Shown: positions 32,452-41,809, counted from the stretch's first letter. The stretch is 64,000 nt of DNA from Acidobacteriota bacterium (GCA_018269055.1 JAFDVI010000035.1:1-64000); one strand, 5' to 3'. The notes: generated by a model from the sequence alone, not told the origin. Translations and numbers: made by a program.

Positions 32452-32949
32452 ATGCGCCAATCAACACCTCAGAAACCGGGCAGAAGTTTTTTTCTGGCGG
32501 CAACGATCGCCATTGCGTTGTGCGTCGCCATCATTGCCAATGCACAAGAGAAAAACTCGCTTGCCGGTCACTGGAAAGCCAATCTGGAAAAGTCGCAGCG
32601 CCACGAAAATCACCAATTCAAAAGCGCCTCGATGGAATTCGAGGTCGCAGACAATGAAGTTTCCATCACCTTTTCCGGAATCAACATGGCCGGAAAGCAG
32701 GAAGGCGGCACCAGAAAGGTCCACCCGGATGGCAAGGAGTATCCGATCCAGGAAGCCTCCGGTTTTGTCGAAATTGCGAAATGGGAGACGCCAAACAAAC
32801 TGGAAATCGTGGCGAAGAAAGATGGAGTCGTCAGCGGGCGCAGCACGTATGAAGTATCCAGCGACAAAAAGACCTTAACTGCCACGTTGAAAGGGATTGA
32901 CGGAAAGGGAAGACCTTTTGAACAAGTCATCATTTTTGATCGGGAATAG
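32452..32949 (+). CDS. Secreted protein of unknown function
   Basis: A 165-residue protein with a clear signal peptide (hydrophobic 13-31, cleavage after ANAQ). The mature part begins LAGHWKANLEKSQ and consists of alternating strands (EVADNEVSITFSG, STYEVSSDKKTL), like small lipocalin-like or beta-sandwich secreted proteins common in soil bacteria. GGAGG lies seven bases before the ATG. No conserved catalytic residues can be named. Confidence 0.75.
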   Translation: MRQSTPQKPGRSFFLAATIAIALCVAIIANAQEKNSLAGHWKANLEKSQRHENHQFKSASMEFEVADNEVSITFSGINMAGKQEGGTRKVHPDGKEYPIQEASGFVEIAKWETPNKLEIVAKKDGVVSGRSTYEVSSDKKTLTATLKGIDGKGRPFEQVIIFDRE

Positions 32950-32995
32950 GTTTCTTAATCACACAAGACAACAGTCAAAGAAAGATCAAATACCT

Positions 32996-33451
32996 ATGGC
33001 AAAGCCGGCAAAACGTTGGAAGCGCGGACGCGGAAAATTGGGAGTTCTGGCGCCGCTGATGGGCAGTTGGAAGGCGCAAGCCAACAGCCCTATGGGACCA
33101 ATCTCCTGCACGCGCACATTCACCTCTACGCTCAATGGCGCGTACATACAACTTTTGGCTCGCTGGGAAATGGGAAAAGGGGCTTATGAAGAATTGGCGA
33201 TGATTGGCGTAAACGCTGCCGGAGAAGTCACATTCTGGTCATTCACTTCTGATGGAAAACAGTCGAGCGGCAAACTGGCGGACGTATCTGATCTGCACCC
33301 CGAAGCCATTGGATTTGAAGCCCAGATGCCAGCCGGCTTGGCGCGTATGGCGTATTGGCCCGACGAGGTTGAAGGATTTCATTGGGTTGTGGAAAGCAAA
33401 ACCAAAAAGGGCTGGAACCGGTTTACGGAACATCATTACAAGCCGTTGTAG
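32996..33451 (+). CDS. DUF1579-like protein
   Basis: A 151-residue protein with LMGSWKAQANSPMG and then a beta-strand ladder (GAYIQLLARWEMGKG, VTFWSFTSDGKQ, EGFHWVVESKTKKGW). This resembles the DUF1579 or THAP4/lipocalin-like fold seen in small stand-alone bacterial proteins. No signal peptide. The frame extends upstream to 32897, but that part overlaps the previous gene and has no coding character. The ATG at 32996 has only a weak ribosome site. Confidence 0.7.
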   Translation: MAKPAKRWKRGRGKLGVLAPLMGSWKAQANSPMGPISCTRTFTSTLNGAYIQLLARWEMGKGAYEELAMIGVNAAGEVTFWSFTSDGKQSSGKLADVSDLHPEAIGFEAQMPAGLARMAYWPDEVEGFHWVVESKTKKGWNRFTEHHYKPL

Positions 33452-33567
33452 CCAGATTCTACCCAACCGTTACCAAACAACATTGCGACTTGTCCAATCA
33501 TTGAGAATGCGTCTGTCAAAGGGTCGGGCAAGCGCGTCTCATTTGTTAGATACCGCCCTTTCTTCTT

Positions 33568-33597
33568 TTGACACTGCGCCAAATGCTGTGCTACAAC
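33568..33597 (+). promoter_or_regulatory. Possible sigma-70 promoter in the 33452-33780 gap
   Basis: TTGACA at 33568-33573 and TACAAC at 33592-33597 are separated by 18 bases, upstream of the AllA-like gene with a leader of about 180 bases. The -35 is perfect; the -10 matches only four of six. The rest of the 329-base gap holds no gene that I can support. Confidence 0.4.
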
Positions 33598-33780
33598 GCC
33601 CCATCAATCAGTGAGTTCTATTGATTTCAATTATGATCGAAGTTTGATCACTTCGGCCCCATTACGAATGATCTTGAAAAAGACGACCATCCACTGTCGA
33701 AAGATGATCTGATCTGGCGCTCGTTACCCATCGCTCCCCCAAACATCAACCTATAGAAAAAGAAAGGCGAGGAAGAATTT

Positions 33781-34305
33781 ATGGCAGCAACAGCAACTGC
33801 ACCTGCTCGAAAGCGCGAAACCGTAAAAAACGAAGATCCGATTCGTACCATCTGCTTAACTGTCCAACCAATGAACGCCGAAACGTTTTCGCCATACGGC
33901 CAACTCATCACCGAACGTGGTGATGTGGAAATTGATGTGGATGGCGGAAAAGCAAGTGTAACAGCCCAAACCGTCGAAGCGCGACCGATGGTGTTTGATT
34001 TTCTTGGCCGTCATCAGCGGTCGGAACAGTTTTTTGCTCCCTTGGGCGCCTCCAAAGCGATCATCGCCGTTGCGCCTCCCTGCGAAAATGGAGCCGCCTT
34101 GCCGGACATCAACAAACTGGCAGCCTTCCTGGTGGATGGTGAGTGCGCCTTCAAACTTCATCGCGGCACGTGGCACGCCAGCGCATTTCCGTTGACCGAA
34201 AAAGCTTCGTTCCTGGTAATGGATCGGGAATACACACTGGAAGAAGATTACGATTTGCGCGATTTGAAAACCACGCTTGGCGTTGTGGTTCAAATCCAAC
34301 AGTGA
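33781..34305 (+). CDS. Ureidoglycolate lyase (AllA)-like protein
   Basis: A 174-residue protein with the AllA cupin pattern: FSPYGQLIT, RHQRSEQFFAPLG, KLAAFLVDGE, LHRGTWHASAFPL and SFLVMDREYT. AllA cleaves ureidoglycolate to glyoxylate and urea in purine breakdown. No other allantoin or urease gene is nearby, and the first 20 residues are an unconserved extension, so a related but different role is possible. GAGGAAGA lies before the ATG. Confidence 0.78.
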   Translation: MAATATAPARKRETVKNEDPIRTICLTVQPMNAETFSPYGQLITERGDVEIDVDGGKASVTAQTVEARPMVFDFLGRHQRSEQFFAPLGASKAIIAVAPPCENGAALPDINKLAAFLVDGECAFKLHRGTWHASAFPLTEKASFLVMDREYTLEEDYDLRDLKTTLGVVVQIQQ

Positions 34306-34371
34306 CCTGAAGACAAGCAAATTCAAATAGGAAGTGGGGCAAGCCTTGCTGCCCCACCGTAGTTTTTCACC

Positions 34372-34797
34372 ATGCACAACACCAGATTCATTTTCCGAAA
34401 TGCGCTGATCGTAGCGCTTTTTTCTTTTGCCGCTGTTGTGGCGGCTTGTAACAAGGGCAGTGTCGTTTCTGATTCTGCCCCGCAACAACCTGCGTCCCAA
34501 CAACCGCCTGCGCAAGCCGCCGGACAACAGAATGCGGCGACTCCGCCGGTGGAAGCACAAAACGCGCAACCTCAACAACCAACTCCTTCGCCAACGTTGC
34601 ACCCAGTTATGAAAGCGGCGCAGGCCAATCCGGGCGTTCCGGTTTCGATCCCCGACTCGCTCAGACGACCATTAACTCCTGAGGAAATGAAAAAGGCGAT
34701 GGAAGCGATGCCCCCAGAAGTTCGCGCGCGGCTTCAAGGAATGGCCGTCGCTCCGCAGGGAGCCAAACCGCAAGCCACCGCAACTCCCAAAAAATGA
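34372..34797 (+). CDS. Pro/Gln-rich lipoprotein
   Basis: A 141-residue lipoprotein with a signal ending in VVAAC, so Cys26 should carry the lipid. Most of the rest is low complexity (PQQPASQQPPAQAA), disordered and probably a spacer, ending with SLRRPLTPEEMKKAMEAMPP, a short helical motif. No function can be assigned. Its stop overlaps the pgl start by four bases (ATGA), so they are translated together. Confidence 0.75.
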   Translation: MHNTRFIFRNALIVALFSFAAVVAACNKGSVVSDSAPQQPASQQPPAQAAGQQNAATPPVEAQNAQPQQPTPSPTLHPVMKAAQANPGVPVSIPDSLRRPLTPEEMKKAMEAMPPEVRARLQGMAVAPQGAKPQATATPKK

Positions 34798-35579
34798 TTC
34801 CTGAAGAAACGATCAGCGGATTTCCGAACACGGAAATTTTCAGCGGCCCCCAGGAATTGGCCTGGGCAGCGGCGCTTCGCTTTGCAGGGCTGGCGGAACA
34901 ATCTGTCAGCGAAGGCGGCAAGTTCACGGTGGCGCTTTCTGGAGGTTCGACTCCCAAAGCGATGTTGGCTTTGCTGGCGCAAAAGCCGTTTGCCGATTCT
35001 CTGCCCTGGAATTCGATTTACTTTTTTTGGGGAGACGAGCGCTGTGTTCCACCCGATCACGCCGACAGTAATTCCCGGATGGCAAACGACGCGCTGCTCA
35101 GCAAAGTTGGCGTTCCGCCGCAAAATATCTTTCGCATCCCAGCCGAAAATCAAGACCATCAGCAGGCCGCAAACGCTTATTCGGAGACAATCAAGCAGTT
35201 CTTCAATTCTGAAACTCCACAATTCGATTTGGTATTTTTGGGAATGGGAGCCGACGGCCACACTGCTTCCCTGTTTCCGGGAACGGCTGCGCTGCACATT
35301 GTGGATCGAATCGCAGTGGCCAACTTCGTCGAAAAGCTGAACACTTGGCGCATTACGCTAACTGCGCAAACGATCAACCAGGCCCGCAATGTGATTTTCC
35401 TGGTTGCCGGTGAAGACAAAGCTGAAGCGTTGAAAGAGGTTTTGGAAGGAAAACACCAGCCGGACACCTATCCCAGCCAACTGATTCATCCCAACCGCGG
35501 TTCATTACTCTGGATGCTTGACGAAGCCGCCGCCGGGCTGCTCACCGACACTGAGGGCGAAGAAGTGTCACTTTCTTGA
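34794..35579 (+). CDS. pgl: 6-phosphogluconolactonase
   Basis: A 261-residue protein with the family blocks FTVALSGGSTPKAML, FFWGDERCVPPDHADSN and LGMGADGHTASLFPG. It hydrolyses 6-phosphogluconolactone in the oxidative pentose phosphate pathway. No zwf or gnd is next to it. It is coupled to the lipoprotein gene by a four-base overlap. Confidence 0.92.
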   Translation: MIPEETISGFPNTEIFSGPQELAWAAALRFAGLAEQSVSEGGKFTVALSGGSTPKAMLALLAQKPFADSLPWNSIYFFWGDERCVPPDHADSNSRMANDALLSKVGVPPQNIFRIPAENQDHQQAANAYSETIKQFFNSETPQFDLVFLGMGADGHTASLFPGTAALHIVDRIAVANFVEKLNTWRITLTAQTINQARNVIFLVAGEDKAEALKEVLEGKHQPDTYPSQLIHPNRGSLLWMLDEAAAGLLTDTEGEEVSLS

Positions 35580-35662
35580 CGCCCTTCACAGGCACCACCT
35601 AGAATCGCTGTGCTTTCAACAATACCCAAACGACAGTTTCTAACACTTGAGAGGTTACAGCT

Positions 35663-37123
35663 ATGCTGATTCGGCGCTTGTTCCTTTTTTGTATCGGTCT
35701 GGCTTTGTGCATTTTCAGTTTGCCCGCCGCGATAGCCAATCACTCTTTCGACGAACGCGAAGACATTCTGAAAAAGATGGATGAGCGCGCGGAATACTTC
35801 GGCGAACTGTCGCGCCGCATTTGGGAATTTGCCGAAGTCGGCTACAAGGAAACCAACAGCTCAGCGCTGCTGAAAGCCGAATTGCGCGCCGCGGGGTTTC
35901 AGATTCAGGAAAACGTTGCGGAAATTCCGACGGCTTTTGTCGCCACCTACGGGCAAGGCAAACCCGTCATAGGGATTTTGGGAGAATACGATGCGCTGCC
36001 CGGATTGTCGCAGGTTGCCTTCGTCGCCGAAAAACGTCCGCGCGTCGCCGGAGGTCCTGGTCATGGATGTGGTCATAATCTGTTTGGAACAGCTTCGGCA
36101 TTTGCGGCCATCACCCTGAAAGATTATCTGGCCGAAAAGAAAATCAGCGGTACGATCAAGTTTTATGGCACGCCCGCCGAAGAAGGCGGTTCGGGCAAAG
36201 TGTTCATGGCGCGCGCCGGGGTGTTCAACGATCTGGACGTAGCGCTGGCTTGGCACCCCGGCGACGCAAACTCCGCCAGCTTGAAATCTTCATTAGCGAA
36301 TGTGACCGCGAAGTTTCGGTTTTATGGGCAGGCTGCGCACGCGGCTGCCGCACCGGACAAAGGCCGCTCCGCGCTGGATGCTGTGATGTTGATGACGCAT
36401 GCAGTGGAATTGATGCGAGAACATGTTCCGCAAACCACGCGGTTGCATTACATCATCACCAAAGGCGGTGAAGCGCCGAATGTCGTCCCGGATTTTGCCG
36501 AAGTTTATATGTATGCGCGCCATCCGAGCATGCCCGTGTTGGACGGCATTTGGTCCCGCGTCGTCAAATGTGCCGACGCTGGCGCTCTGGCAACGGAAAC
36601 CAAAATGGAAATGGAACTGGTCGGCAGCGTGTACAACGAATTGCCCAACGAACCGCTGGCCAAATTGATAGATAAAAATCTGCGCCAAGTCGGGGGTGTG
36701 AAATACACGTCGGAAGAAACGACTTTCGCCGAAAAGCTTCGCACAACCTTTTCGCTGGAAGGCGCTTTATCCGTGGGCAGCCAGGAACAGGTTCAAGGCA
36801 TGGAAGACGGCGTCAGTTCCGGATCAACCGATGTTTCCGATGTAAGCTGGATCGTTCCGACCAGCGAATTTCGCGCGGCGACGTATGTGCCCGGAACTCC
36901 GGGCCACAGTTGGCAAGCAGTCGCCTGCACTGGCAGCAACATTGGCCGCAAAGGATTGACGGTCGCAGCCAAAACGCTGGCACTCTCAGGAATTGATTTG
37001 CTGAACGATCCGAAGCTGATCGAAGAAGCCAAAGCCGATTTCAACAAACGCCGCGCCGGCCACGAATACCGATCGAGGATTCCCGCCAATCAAAAACCCG
37101 CGCTCAATTACCGGGACAAATAA
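35663..37123 (+). CDS. M20 family amidohydrolase, secreted
   Basis: A 486-residue protein with a signal peptide (about 1-26). The dinuclear metal site of M20D enzymes is visible: ILGEYDALPG, GGPGHGCGHNLFG and PAEEGGSGKVFM, with HPGDANS further on. The closest kind is the AbgB-like p-aminobenzoyl-glutamate hydrolase or other aminoacyl amidohydrolases, which remove acyl groups from amino acids. Export suggests use on external amides; AbgB itself is cytoplasmic. The family's dimerisation domain (NVTAKFRFYGQAAHAAAAP) is present. A 14-base perfect hairpin follows the stop. Confidence 0.88.
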   Translation: MLIRRLFLFCIGLALCIFSLPAAIANHSFDEREDILKKMDERAEYFGELSRRIWEFAEVGYKETNSSALLKAELRAAGFQIQENVAEIPTAFVATYGQGKPVIGILGEYDALPGLSQVAFVAEKRPRVAGGPGHGCGHNLFGTASAFAAITLKDYLAEKKISGTIKFYGTPAEEGGSGKVFMARAGVFNDLDVALAWHPGDANSASLKSSLANVTAKFRFYGQAAHAAAAPDKGRSALDAVMLMTHAVELMREHVPQTTRLHYIITKGGEAPNVVPDFAEVYMYARHPSMPVLDGIWSRVVKCADAGALATETKMEMELVGSVYNELPNEPLAKLIDKNLRQVGGVKYTSEETTFAEKLRTTFSLEGALSVGSQEQVQGMEDGVSSGSTDVSDVSWIVPTSEFRAATYVPGTPGHSWQAVACTGSNIGRKGLTVAAKTLALSGIDLLNDPKLIEEAKADFNKRRAGHEYRSRIPANQKPALNYRDK

Positions 37124-37139
37124 TTCCCCAAAATGATTT

Positions 37140-37173
37140 GAGCGTCGAACGAAAGACGATTCGTTCGACGCTC
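37140..37173 (+). terminator. Hairpin after the M20 amidohydrolase gene
   Basis: GAGCGTCGAACGAA and TTCGTTCGACGCTC form a perfect 14-base stem with a six-base loop. Only CGTTTG follows, so the T-run is weak. It may serve convergent transcription, because the next gene is on the other strand. Confidence 0.6.
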
Positions 37174-37262
37174 CGTTTGGGCACGATCCAATACTGAATC
37201 TTATTTGGAAATGACTCTGCGGTTTGCCCGGTTGACTGCGCCGGCAGAAGCTCACAATTCGA

Positions 37263-37586
37263 TCAGACAGTGGCGCGATGAAGTTTGACTTTCAAGTCAT
37301 GCATCTGGCGTCGCACGTCTTTCAATTGCTGATGATCGTGTTTGGCCAGCGCGTCGTCACGTTGCGCTTTCAACGCTTTGAGTTTGGATTTGACTGCGGC
37401 CTTGTTAATGCCTTCAACGTGATGGTGCTGGTGTGTGTCAATGTTCAGAGCTTTGCATATCGCGATGATCAAATGCTCTTTATTGAGTTGTGTATACCCT
37501 TTCACCGCGTCGTGTTCGATGCCTTGAGCAATTTCGCGGAGTTGGGCGACGGTTTTGTGCTTAAGTTCTTCATAAGTGTGAGCCAT
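37263..37586 (-). CDS. Rho N-terminal-domain-like small protein
   Basis: A 107-residue protein. Residues 4-50 (YEELKHKTVAQLREIAQGI, HLIIAICKAL) match the Rho N-terminal/SAP-like helical fold that binds nucleic acid. The rest is a basic helix with many His, Lys and Arg. It could bind RNA or DNA; it is not the Rho factor. GGAGG lies eight bases before the ATG at 37586; the preceding codon TTG is a weaker alternative. Confidence 0.78.
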   Translation of the reverse strand: MAHTYEELKHKTVAQLREIAQGIEHDAVKGYTQLNKEHLIIAICKALNIDTHQHHHVEGINKAAVKSKLKALKAQRDDALAKHDHQQLKDVRRQMHDLKVKLHRATV

Positions 37587-37937
37587 CAATTTTTCCTCCG
37601 AAAAATAGAAATGTTCACGAAGAACACGAAAATGCCGTTATGCTGAAACTTTCAAATTTTACGCGCCCTTCGTGTAAGGATATGTTAGGCCAGATGTTCC
37701 CGCATGAACAGAGCTTAGCGTAAAACGCTGAGTCGTATCAGACGCAACCCCGACTGCTGCAAAATGAACAATTTGCCGCCAGGATTGGTTCCCGCAAATT
37801 GACAGGGCAAAAAGCCCTCTTCATACTGCGCCCGCATTTCATTGCAATCACACTCGAAAACTTGAGAACAAGCCGCCGCCAGTTCACGCAAAAATCGCGG
37901 GAGAAATGATTTTTTGCTGGCTTCAACAAGGAATCTT
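37587..37937. other. Gap of 351 bases without a supportable gene
   Basis: AT-rich near 37600-37680, then mixed. A minus-strand frame at 37715-37999 overlaps the next gene and has no recognisable protein. No strong promoter, repeat or RNA fold was identified. The promoter of the amidohydrolase gene that starts the aromatic cluster would be expected here. Confidence 0.5.
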
Positions 37938-38867
37938 ATGAGCACAGAAACTGCCAGCGACGCCGTCATGCTGGTTTCCGATGCAGCCTGGGAGGCCATT
38001 CAAGGGGCGTATGATCTGCAAATTCATGTCGCGCCGGACGTGATAGAACGGCGCATTGATGACGTAAACCTGGCGAAAGAATTTTTGGCGCGTGGCCTGA
38101 AAGGCTTTGTGCTGAAATCGCACTACCTGCCAACCGCCGAACGCGCGCAGGTCGTCACCAAATGCGTTCCGGGCATTGAGGCGTACGGCGCGATTGCGCT
38201 GAATCACAGCATCGGCGGGTTGAATCCTGTCGCGGTGGAAATCGCCGGGCGCTCCGGCAACAAGATCGTCTGGATGCCGACGGTGGATGCGGCAAACGAA
38301 ACCGCCGGTAGATTGGATGGTGGCAATGAAAAGCTGCCGTTCTGGGCTAAGATTCAGCGGGAAATTGCCGCTGCGGGCATCACGCGACCGCCGATGACTG
38401 TGTTGAATGCAGATGGAACGATTTCGGAAGAAACGCGCCAATGTTTGGAGTTGATCGCCAAACACGACATGATCCTGGCGACAGGCCATCTGGGCCGCCA
38501 CGAAATTTTCCCTTTGGTGAAAGAAGCGCGGAGCCTGGGCGTCAACCGCGTCATCATCACGCACGCTGAGTTCCCCTCTCAAAATTTAACTGCTGAAGAG
38601 CAAACTAGACTGGCGGATTTGGGCGCAATCATCGAACATTGCTTCACGACCTATCACACCAACAAAGCTCCGTGGGAAGCGGTCTTTGCCAACATTCGCG
38701 CGGTTGGCGTTGAACGCACGATCCTTTCAACCGATTTAGGGCAAAAGACCAATCCGCCGGTAGCCGAAGGCTTCGCGATGTTCGCGCAAAAGTTGTTGGA
38801 TGCAGGTTTCACAGTCGCTGAAATCAACCGCATGGCGGCAACAATTCCGCACAGTTTGATTTCATAA
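37938..38867 (+). CDS. DUF6282-like metal-dependent hydrolase
   Basis: A 309-residue TIM-barrel-like protein of the amidohydrolase or PHP-like kind. Metal-ligand style blocks: DLQIHVAPD near the N-terminus, GFVLKSHYLPT, ILATGHLGRHE, IITHAEFPS and STDLGQKTNPP. I connect this with DUF6282, whose members appear in catabolic clusters. It could open a lactone such as 2-pyrone-4,6-dicarboxylate, a side product of gallate cleavage, but this is a guess from context. Start at 37938 with AGGA six bases upstream; a longer frame from 37914 has no support. Confidence 0.75.
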   Translation: MSTETASDAVMLVSDAAWEAIQGAYDLQIHVAPDVIERRIDDVNLAKEFLARGLKGFVLKSHYLPTAERAQVVTKCVPGIEAYGAIALNHSIGGLNPVAVEIAGRSGNKIVWMPTVDAANETAGRLDGGNEKLPFWAKIQREIAAAGITRPPMTVLNADGTISEETRQCLELIAKHDMILATGHLGRHEIFPLVKEARSLGVNRVIITHAEFPSQNLTAEEQTRLADLGAIIEHCFTTYHTNKAPWEAVFANIRAVGVERTILSTDLGQKTNPPVAEGFAMFAQKLLDAGFTVAEINRMAATIPHSLIS

Positions 38868-38887
38868 CGGGCATAACAAAGAAAAAA

Positions 38888-38910
38888 CATTGGCAAAAAG
38901 TTTGCCAATG
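38888..38910. promoter_or_regulatory. 10-bp palindrome upstream of the cytochrome gene
   Basis: CATTGGCAAA, three bases, TTTGCCAATG. A-rich stretches lie on both sides, so on the minus strand it could act as a terminator, but no minus-strand gene ends here. It lies 66 bases before the cytochrome start, so an operator or a plus-strand attenuator is possible. Confidence 0.45.
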
Positions 38911-38976
38911 AAAAACCAAATGGAAAAGCGACCCTGTACGTCGCACTTCACATTACCAATCCGGAGTGGATAAACA

Positions 38977-40041
38977 ATGAAAAGAAGTTTCAAGCGCTTT
39001 ATTGCGCTGGCCGGAATTATGTTCGCTTTATGCTTGGCGGGAAGCGCGATCCTGCGGCCTGCGGTTGCGATGCAATCTCCGCAATCGGATGCGCGCGCGA
39101 TTGTACAAAAAGTTTGCGGGACCGCCTGTCACACACTGGAACGCGCTACGGTCACGCCGCGCAGCCGCGCTCAATGGGAAGACGTCATCAGCAAAATGAT
39201 TTCGATGGGCGCGAAGGCGACGGACGAAGAATTCGCGACGGTGCTGAATTATTTTGCAACCAACTATGGACGCGATGCCACTGCTGCCGCTGCCAATCGT
39301 CCGGCGGGCAAATCCGTTGGCGTTTTGGGCGCTGGCGCAAATGACAAGCACATTGTTGATAACGCCGCCGCCGATCGTGGTCGCGCAGTCTGGGCGGCAC
39401 AGTGTATTAACTGCCACGGCACGACGGCACGCGGCACGGGCAAAGGCGCAAATCTGATTCGCTCGGACATGATGTGGAGCGACCGTTACGGCAGCGATCT
39501 GGGTCCGTTTCTGCAAAAAGGGCATCCGACGCAAAGTGGCGCACCAAGCAGCAGCCTGAGCAAAATGCAGGTCGAAGAGCTTTCGCATTTCATTCATCAA
39601 CGTCTGTACGACACCTTGCGCGGTTCGCCGATTTTCAACCCGCAAAATGTGCTGACCGGCAATGTCAAAGACGGCGAGGCGTATTTCAACGGCGCAGGCA
39701 AATGCAACTCGTGCCATTCCATCACGGGCGATTTGGCGGGCTTCGGCAAAACCAATCCGGTGAACATACAACAGCGCTTCATGTTTCCGCGCGCGCGCAA
39801 GCAGAAACTCACCATCACCGTGACGCCTGCCAATGGCTCCGCCGTCACCGGAACGCCGATTCACATTGATGATTTCGATGTGTCGTTGCGCGATGACAAA
39901 GGCGAATATCATTCCTGGAAACGCACGGCTGCGCTCAAAGTCGTTAAAAACGATCCACTGCAAGCGCACATCGAATTGCTCGACAAAATCACCGACAAGA
40001 ACATGCACGACATCGTCGCTTATCTGGAGTCACTCAAATGA
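38977..40041 (+). CDS. Triheme cytochrome c, partner of the PQQ dehydrogenase
   Basis: A 354-residue exported protein (signal 1-32). Three heme sites are visible: C47-G-T-A-C51-H52, which is CX3CH rather than CX2CH; C143-I-N-C-H147; and C243-N-S-C-H247. The last 90 residues are a small beta domain and a final helix. Such proteins pass electrons from periplasmic PQQ dehydrogenases to the respiratory chain. The stop overlaps the dehydrogenase start by four bases, so the two are coupled. The first heme site needs checking, because CX3CH is rare. Confidence 0.88.
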   Translation: MKRSFKRFIALAGIMFALCLAGSAILRPAVAMQSPQSDARAIVQKVCGTACHTLERATVTPRSRAQWEDVISKMISMGAKATDEEFATVLNYFATNYGRDATAAAANRPAGKSVGVLGAGANDKHIVDNAAADRGRAVWAAQCINCHGTTARGTGKGANLIRSDMMWSDRYGSDLGPFLQKGHPTQSGAPSSSLSKMQVEELSHFIHQRLYDTLRGSPIFNPQNVLTGNVKDGEAYFNGAGKCNSCHSITGDLAGFGKTNPVNIQQRFMFPRARKQKLTITVTPANGSAVTGTPIHIDDFDVSLRDDKGEYHSWKRTAALKVVKNDPLQAHIELLDKITDKNMHDIVAYLESLK

Positions 40042-41648
40042 AATTCATCAGAACCTTCCTTTTCCTTGCTCTGTGTGCTGCGCCGTTGTTCGCGCAAGGC
40101 AGTCTCGATCCAGCGAAAGTTGGCCAAGCGCCTACCGATTCGTGGACGAGTTATCACGGCGATTATTCGGGACGGCGTTACAGCCCGCTCAATAAAATCA
40201 ACACGAATAACATCAACTCCCTGAGCCTGGCCTGGGTCTTTCGCGCCAACACCAATCAGGGCGCAATTAAATCATCGCCACTGGTCGTCAATGGCGTGAT
40301 GTATTTCACTGTGCCCGATCATGTCTGGGCGATTGATGCGCGTTCGGGCCGTGAAATCTGGCACCACGTCTGGCAATCCGTCGGCGGCATCCACATCGGC
40401 AATCGCGGCGTAGGCATTCTGGGCGACACGCTGTATGTCGAAACGGCGGATTGCAATCTGGTTGCGCTGAATTTGAAAGACGGCAAAGAAAAATGGCGCA
40501 AAACGATTTGCGATCTGGATCAATTCTTTTTCGGTTCCACCGCGCCGATCATCGTCAAAAATCATGTGATTACGGGAATCAGCGGTGACGATCTGGACCG
40601 AGCCGGATACATCCAATCGCACGATCCGATTACGGGCAATTTGCAATGGCGCTGGTATGTCGTGCCGCAAAAGATGGGCGACCCCGGCAGCGAAACCTGG
40701 CCGAACGAAGACGCGATGAAACACGGCGGCGGCATGACGTGGCAACCGGTCACGTATGATCCCGAATTGAATTTGATCTACGTTCCGACGGGCAATCCGC
40801 AACCCGTGATTGCTCATAAGAACCGCGCAGGCGCGAATCTATTCACTGAATCCATCGTCGCGCTCAATCCCGATACGGGCAAAATGGTCTGGTATTTTCA
40901 GGCTTCGCCGCACGACACGCACGATTGGGACGCGACACAGGTTCCTGTGCTGTTCGACGGCGAAGTCAACGGGCAGAAGCGCAAACTGCTGGCGCAAGCC
41001 AGCCGCAACGGATTTTTCTTCGTGCTGGACCGCGCCACAGGCAAAAACGTTCTCACCACGGAATTCGTCAAAACGAATTGGTCGAAAGGAATTGACCCCA
41101 AAGGGCAACCGATTCCGAATCCCGCGAAAGAGCCGCAACTGGATGGCGCGCTGGTGACGCCCAATCAATACGGCGCGACCAATTGGCCTCCGCCCAGCTT
41201 CAGCCCAGAAACTGGATTGTTTTACGTGAATGCGTTTCGCGCCTTCAGCATCTATTACATCTACGACCCGGACTTGGAAAACCCGCAAGGATGGGGTGGC
41301 ACAGATCGCGGCGGATGGCAGGAAGCGATGATGCAAGCCATAGATTACAAGACCGGCAAAGTTCGCTGGAGCCACCCTTGGGAAGGCGGCGGTTCGCGTT
41401 CCGGCGTCTTAACCACTGCGGGCAATCTGGTTTTCACCGGTGACGGCACAAACAACTTTGTCGCGCTGGACGCCCGCACGGGCAATGCGTTGTGGCACGC
41501 GAATTTGGGCGGGGGCGTCGGCAACGGCCCGATCACGTATGAATTGGATGGCAATCAATATGTGGTCGTCGGTGCAGGCGACACGCTGTTTGGCTTTGTG
41601 ATGCTGTCAAAAGACTCCGCACGCCAACTTACGCAACGAACCCAGTGA
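40038..41648 (+). CDS. PQQ-dependent dehydrogenase (quinoprotein), periplasmic
   Basis: A 536-residue eight-bladed propeller with a signal peptide (1-19). The first blade is WTSYHGDYSGRRYSPL; the W-motif repeats (GREIWHH, GKEKWRK, GNLQWRW, GKMVWYF, GKVRWSH, GNALWHA) mark the blades. HDTHDWDATQVPVLFD is the region near the catalytic Asp. Type I alcohol-dehydrogenase-like quinoproteins oxidise alcohols or aldehydes, and sugar or quinate-type forms exist; the substrate is not readable. The ring of adjacent cysteines seen in methanol dehydrogenase is absent. It sits upstream of the gallate genes but separated from them by a hairpin repeat. Confidence 0.9.
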   Translation: MKFIRTFLFLALCAAPLFAQGSLDPAKVGQAPTDSWTSYHGDYSGRRYSPLNKINTNNINSLSLAWVFRANTNQGAIKSSPLVVNGVMYFTVPDHVWAIDARSGREIWHHVWQSVGGIHIGNRGVGILGDTLYVETADCNLVALNLKDGKEKWRKTICDLDQFFFGSTAPIIVKNHVITGISGDDLDRAGYIQSHDPITGNLQWRWYVVPQKMGDPGSETWPNEDAMKHGGGMTWQPVTYDPELNLIYVPTGNPQPVIAHKNRAGANLFTESIVALNPDTGKMVWYFQASPHDTHDWDATQVPVLFDGEVNGQKRKLLAQASRNGFFFVLDRATGKNVLTTEFVKTNWSKGIDPKGQPIPNPAKEPQLDGALVTPNQYGATNWPPPSFSPETGLFYVNAFRAFSIYYIYDPDLENPQGWGGTDRGGWQEAMMQAIDYKTGKVRWSHPWEGGGSRSGVLTTAGNLVFTGDGTNNFVALDARTGNALWHANLGGGVGNGPITYELDGNQYVVVGAGDTLFGFVMLSKDSARQLTQRTQ

Positions 41649-41711
41649 CCCCAACTTGATGGTGCGCGCTTAACCCAATCAAAACGGGCCAAGTTAAGAC
41701 AGCGGAAAAAT

Positions 41712-41779
41712 AGACAGGATTCACAGGATTGAACAGGATTGTCGCCTAACCATCATGTTCATCCTGTGAAATCCTGTCT
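41712..41779. repeat. Inverted repeat / terminator-like hairpin after the PQQ dehydrogenase gene
   Basis: AGACAGGATTCACAGGAT at 41712-41729 pairs with ATCCTGTGAAATCCTGTCT at 41761-41779, with one bulge; CAAAATTTTT follows. A third GGATT-type unit (GAACAGGATT) lies in between. The T-run suggests termination, dividing the PQQ operon from the gallate genes. Confidence 0.65.
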
Positions 41780-41809
41780 CAAAATTTTTGGAGTTGGTTC
41801 AGGAACGAG

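Noticed and set aside
33648..33911. 87-codon minus-strand frame
   Set aside because: Overlaps the start of the AllA-like gene and has no ribosome site or family similarity.
37715..37999. 94-codon minus-strand frame in the gap before the DUF6282-like gene
   Set aside because: It overlaps a well-supported start on the other strand and has no recognisable protein pattern.
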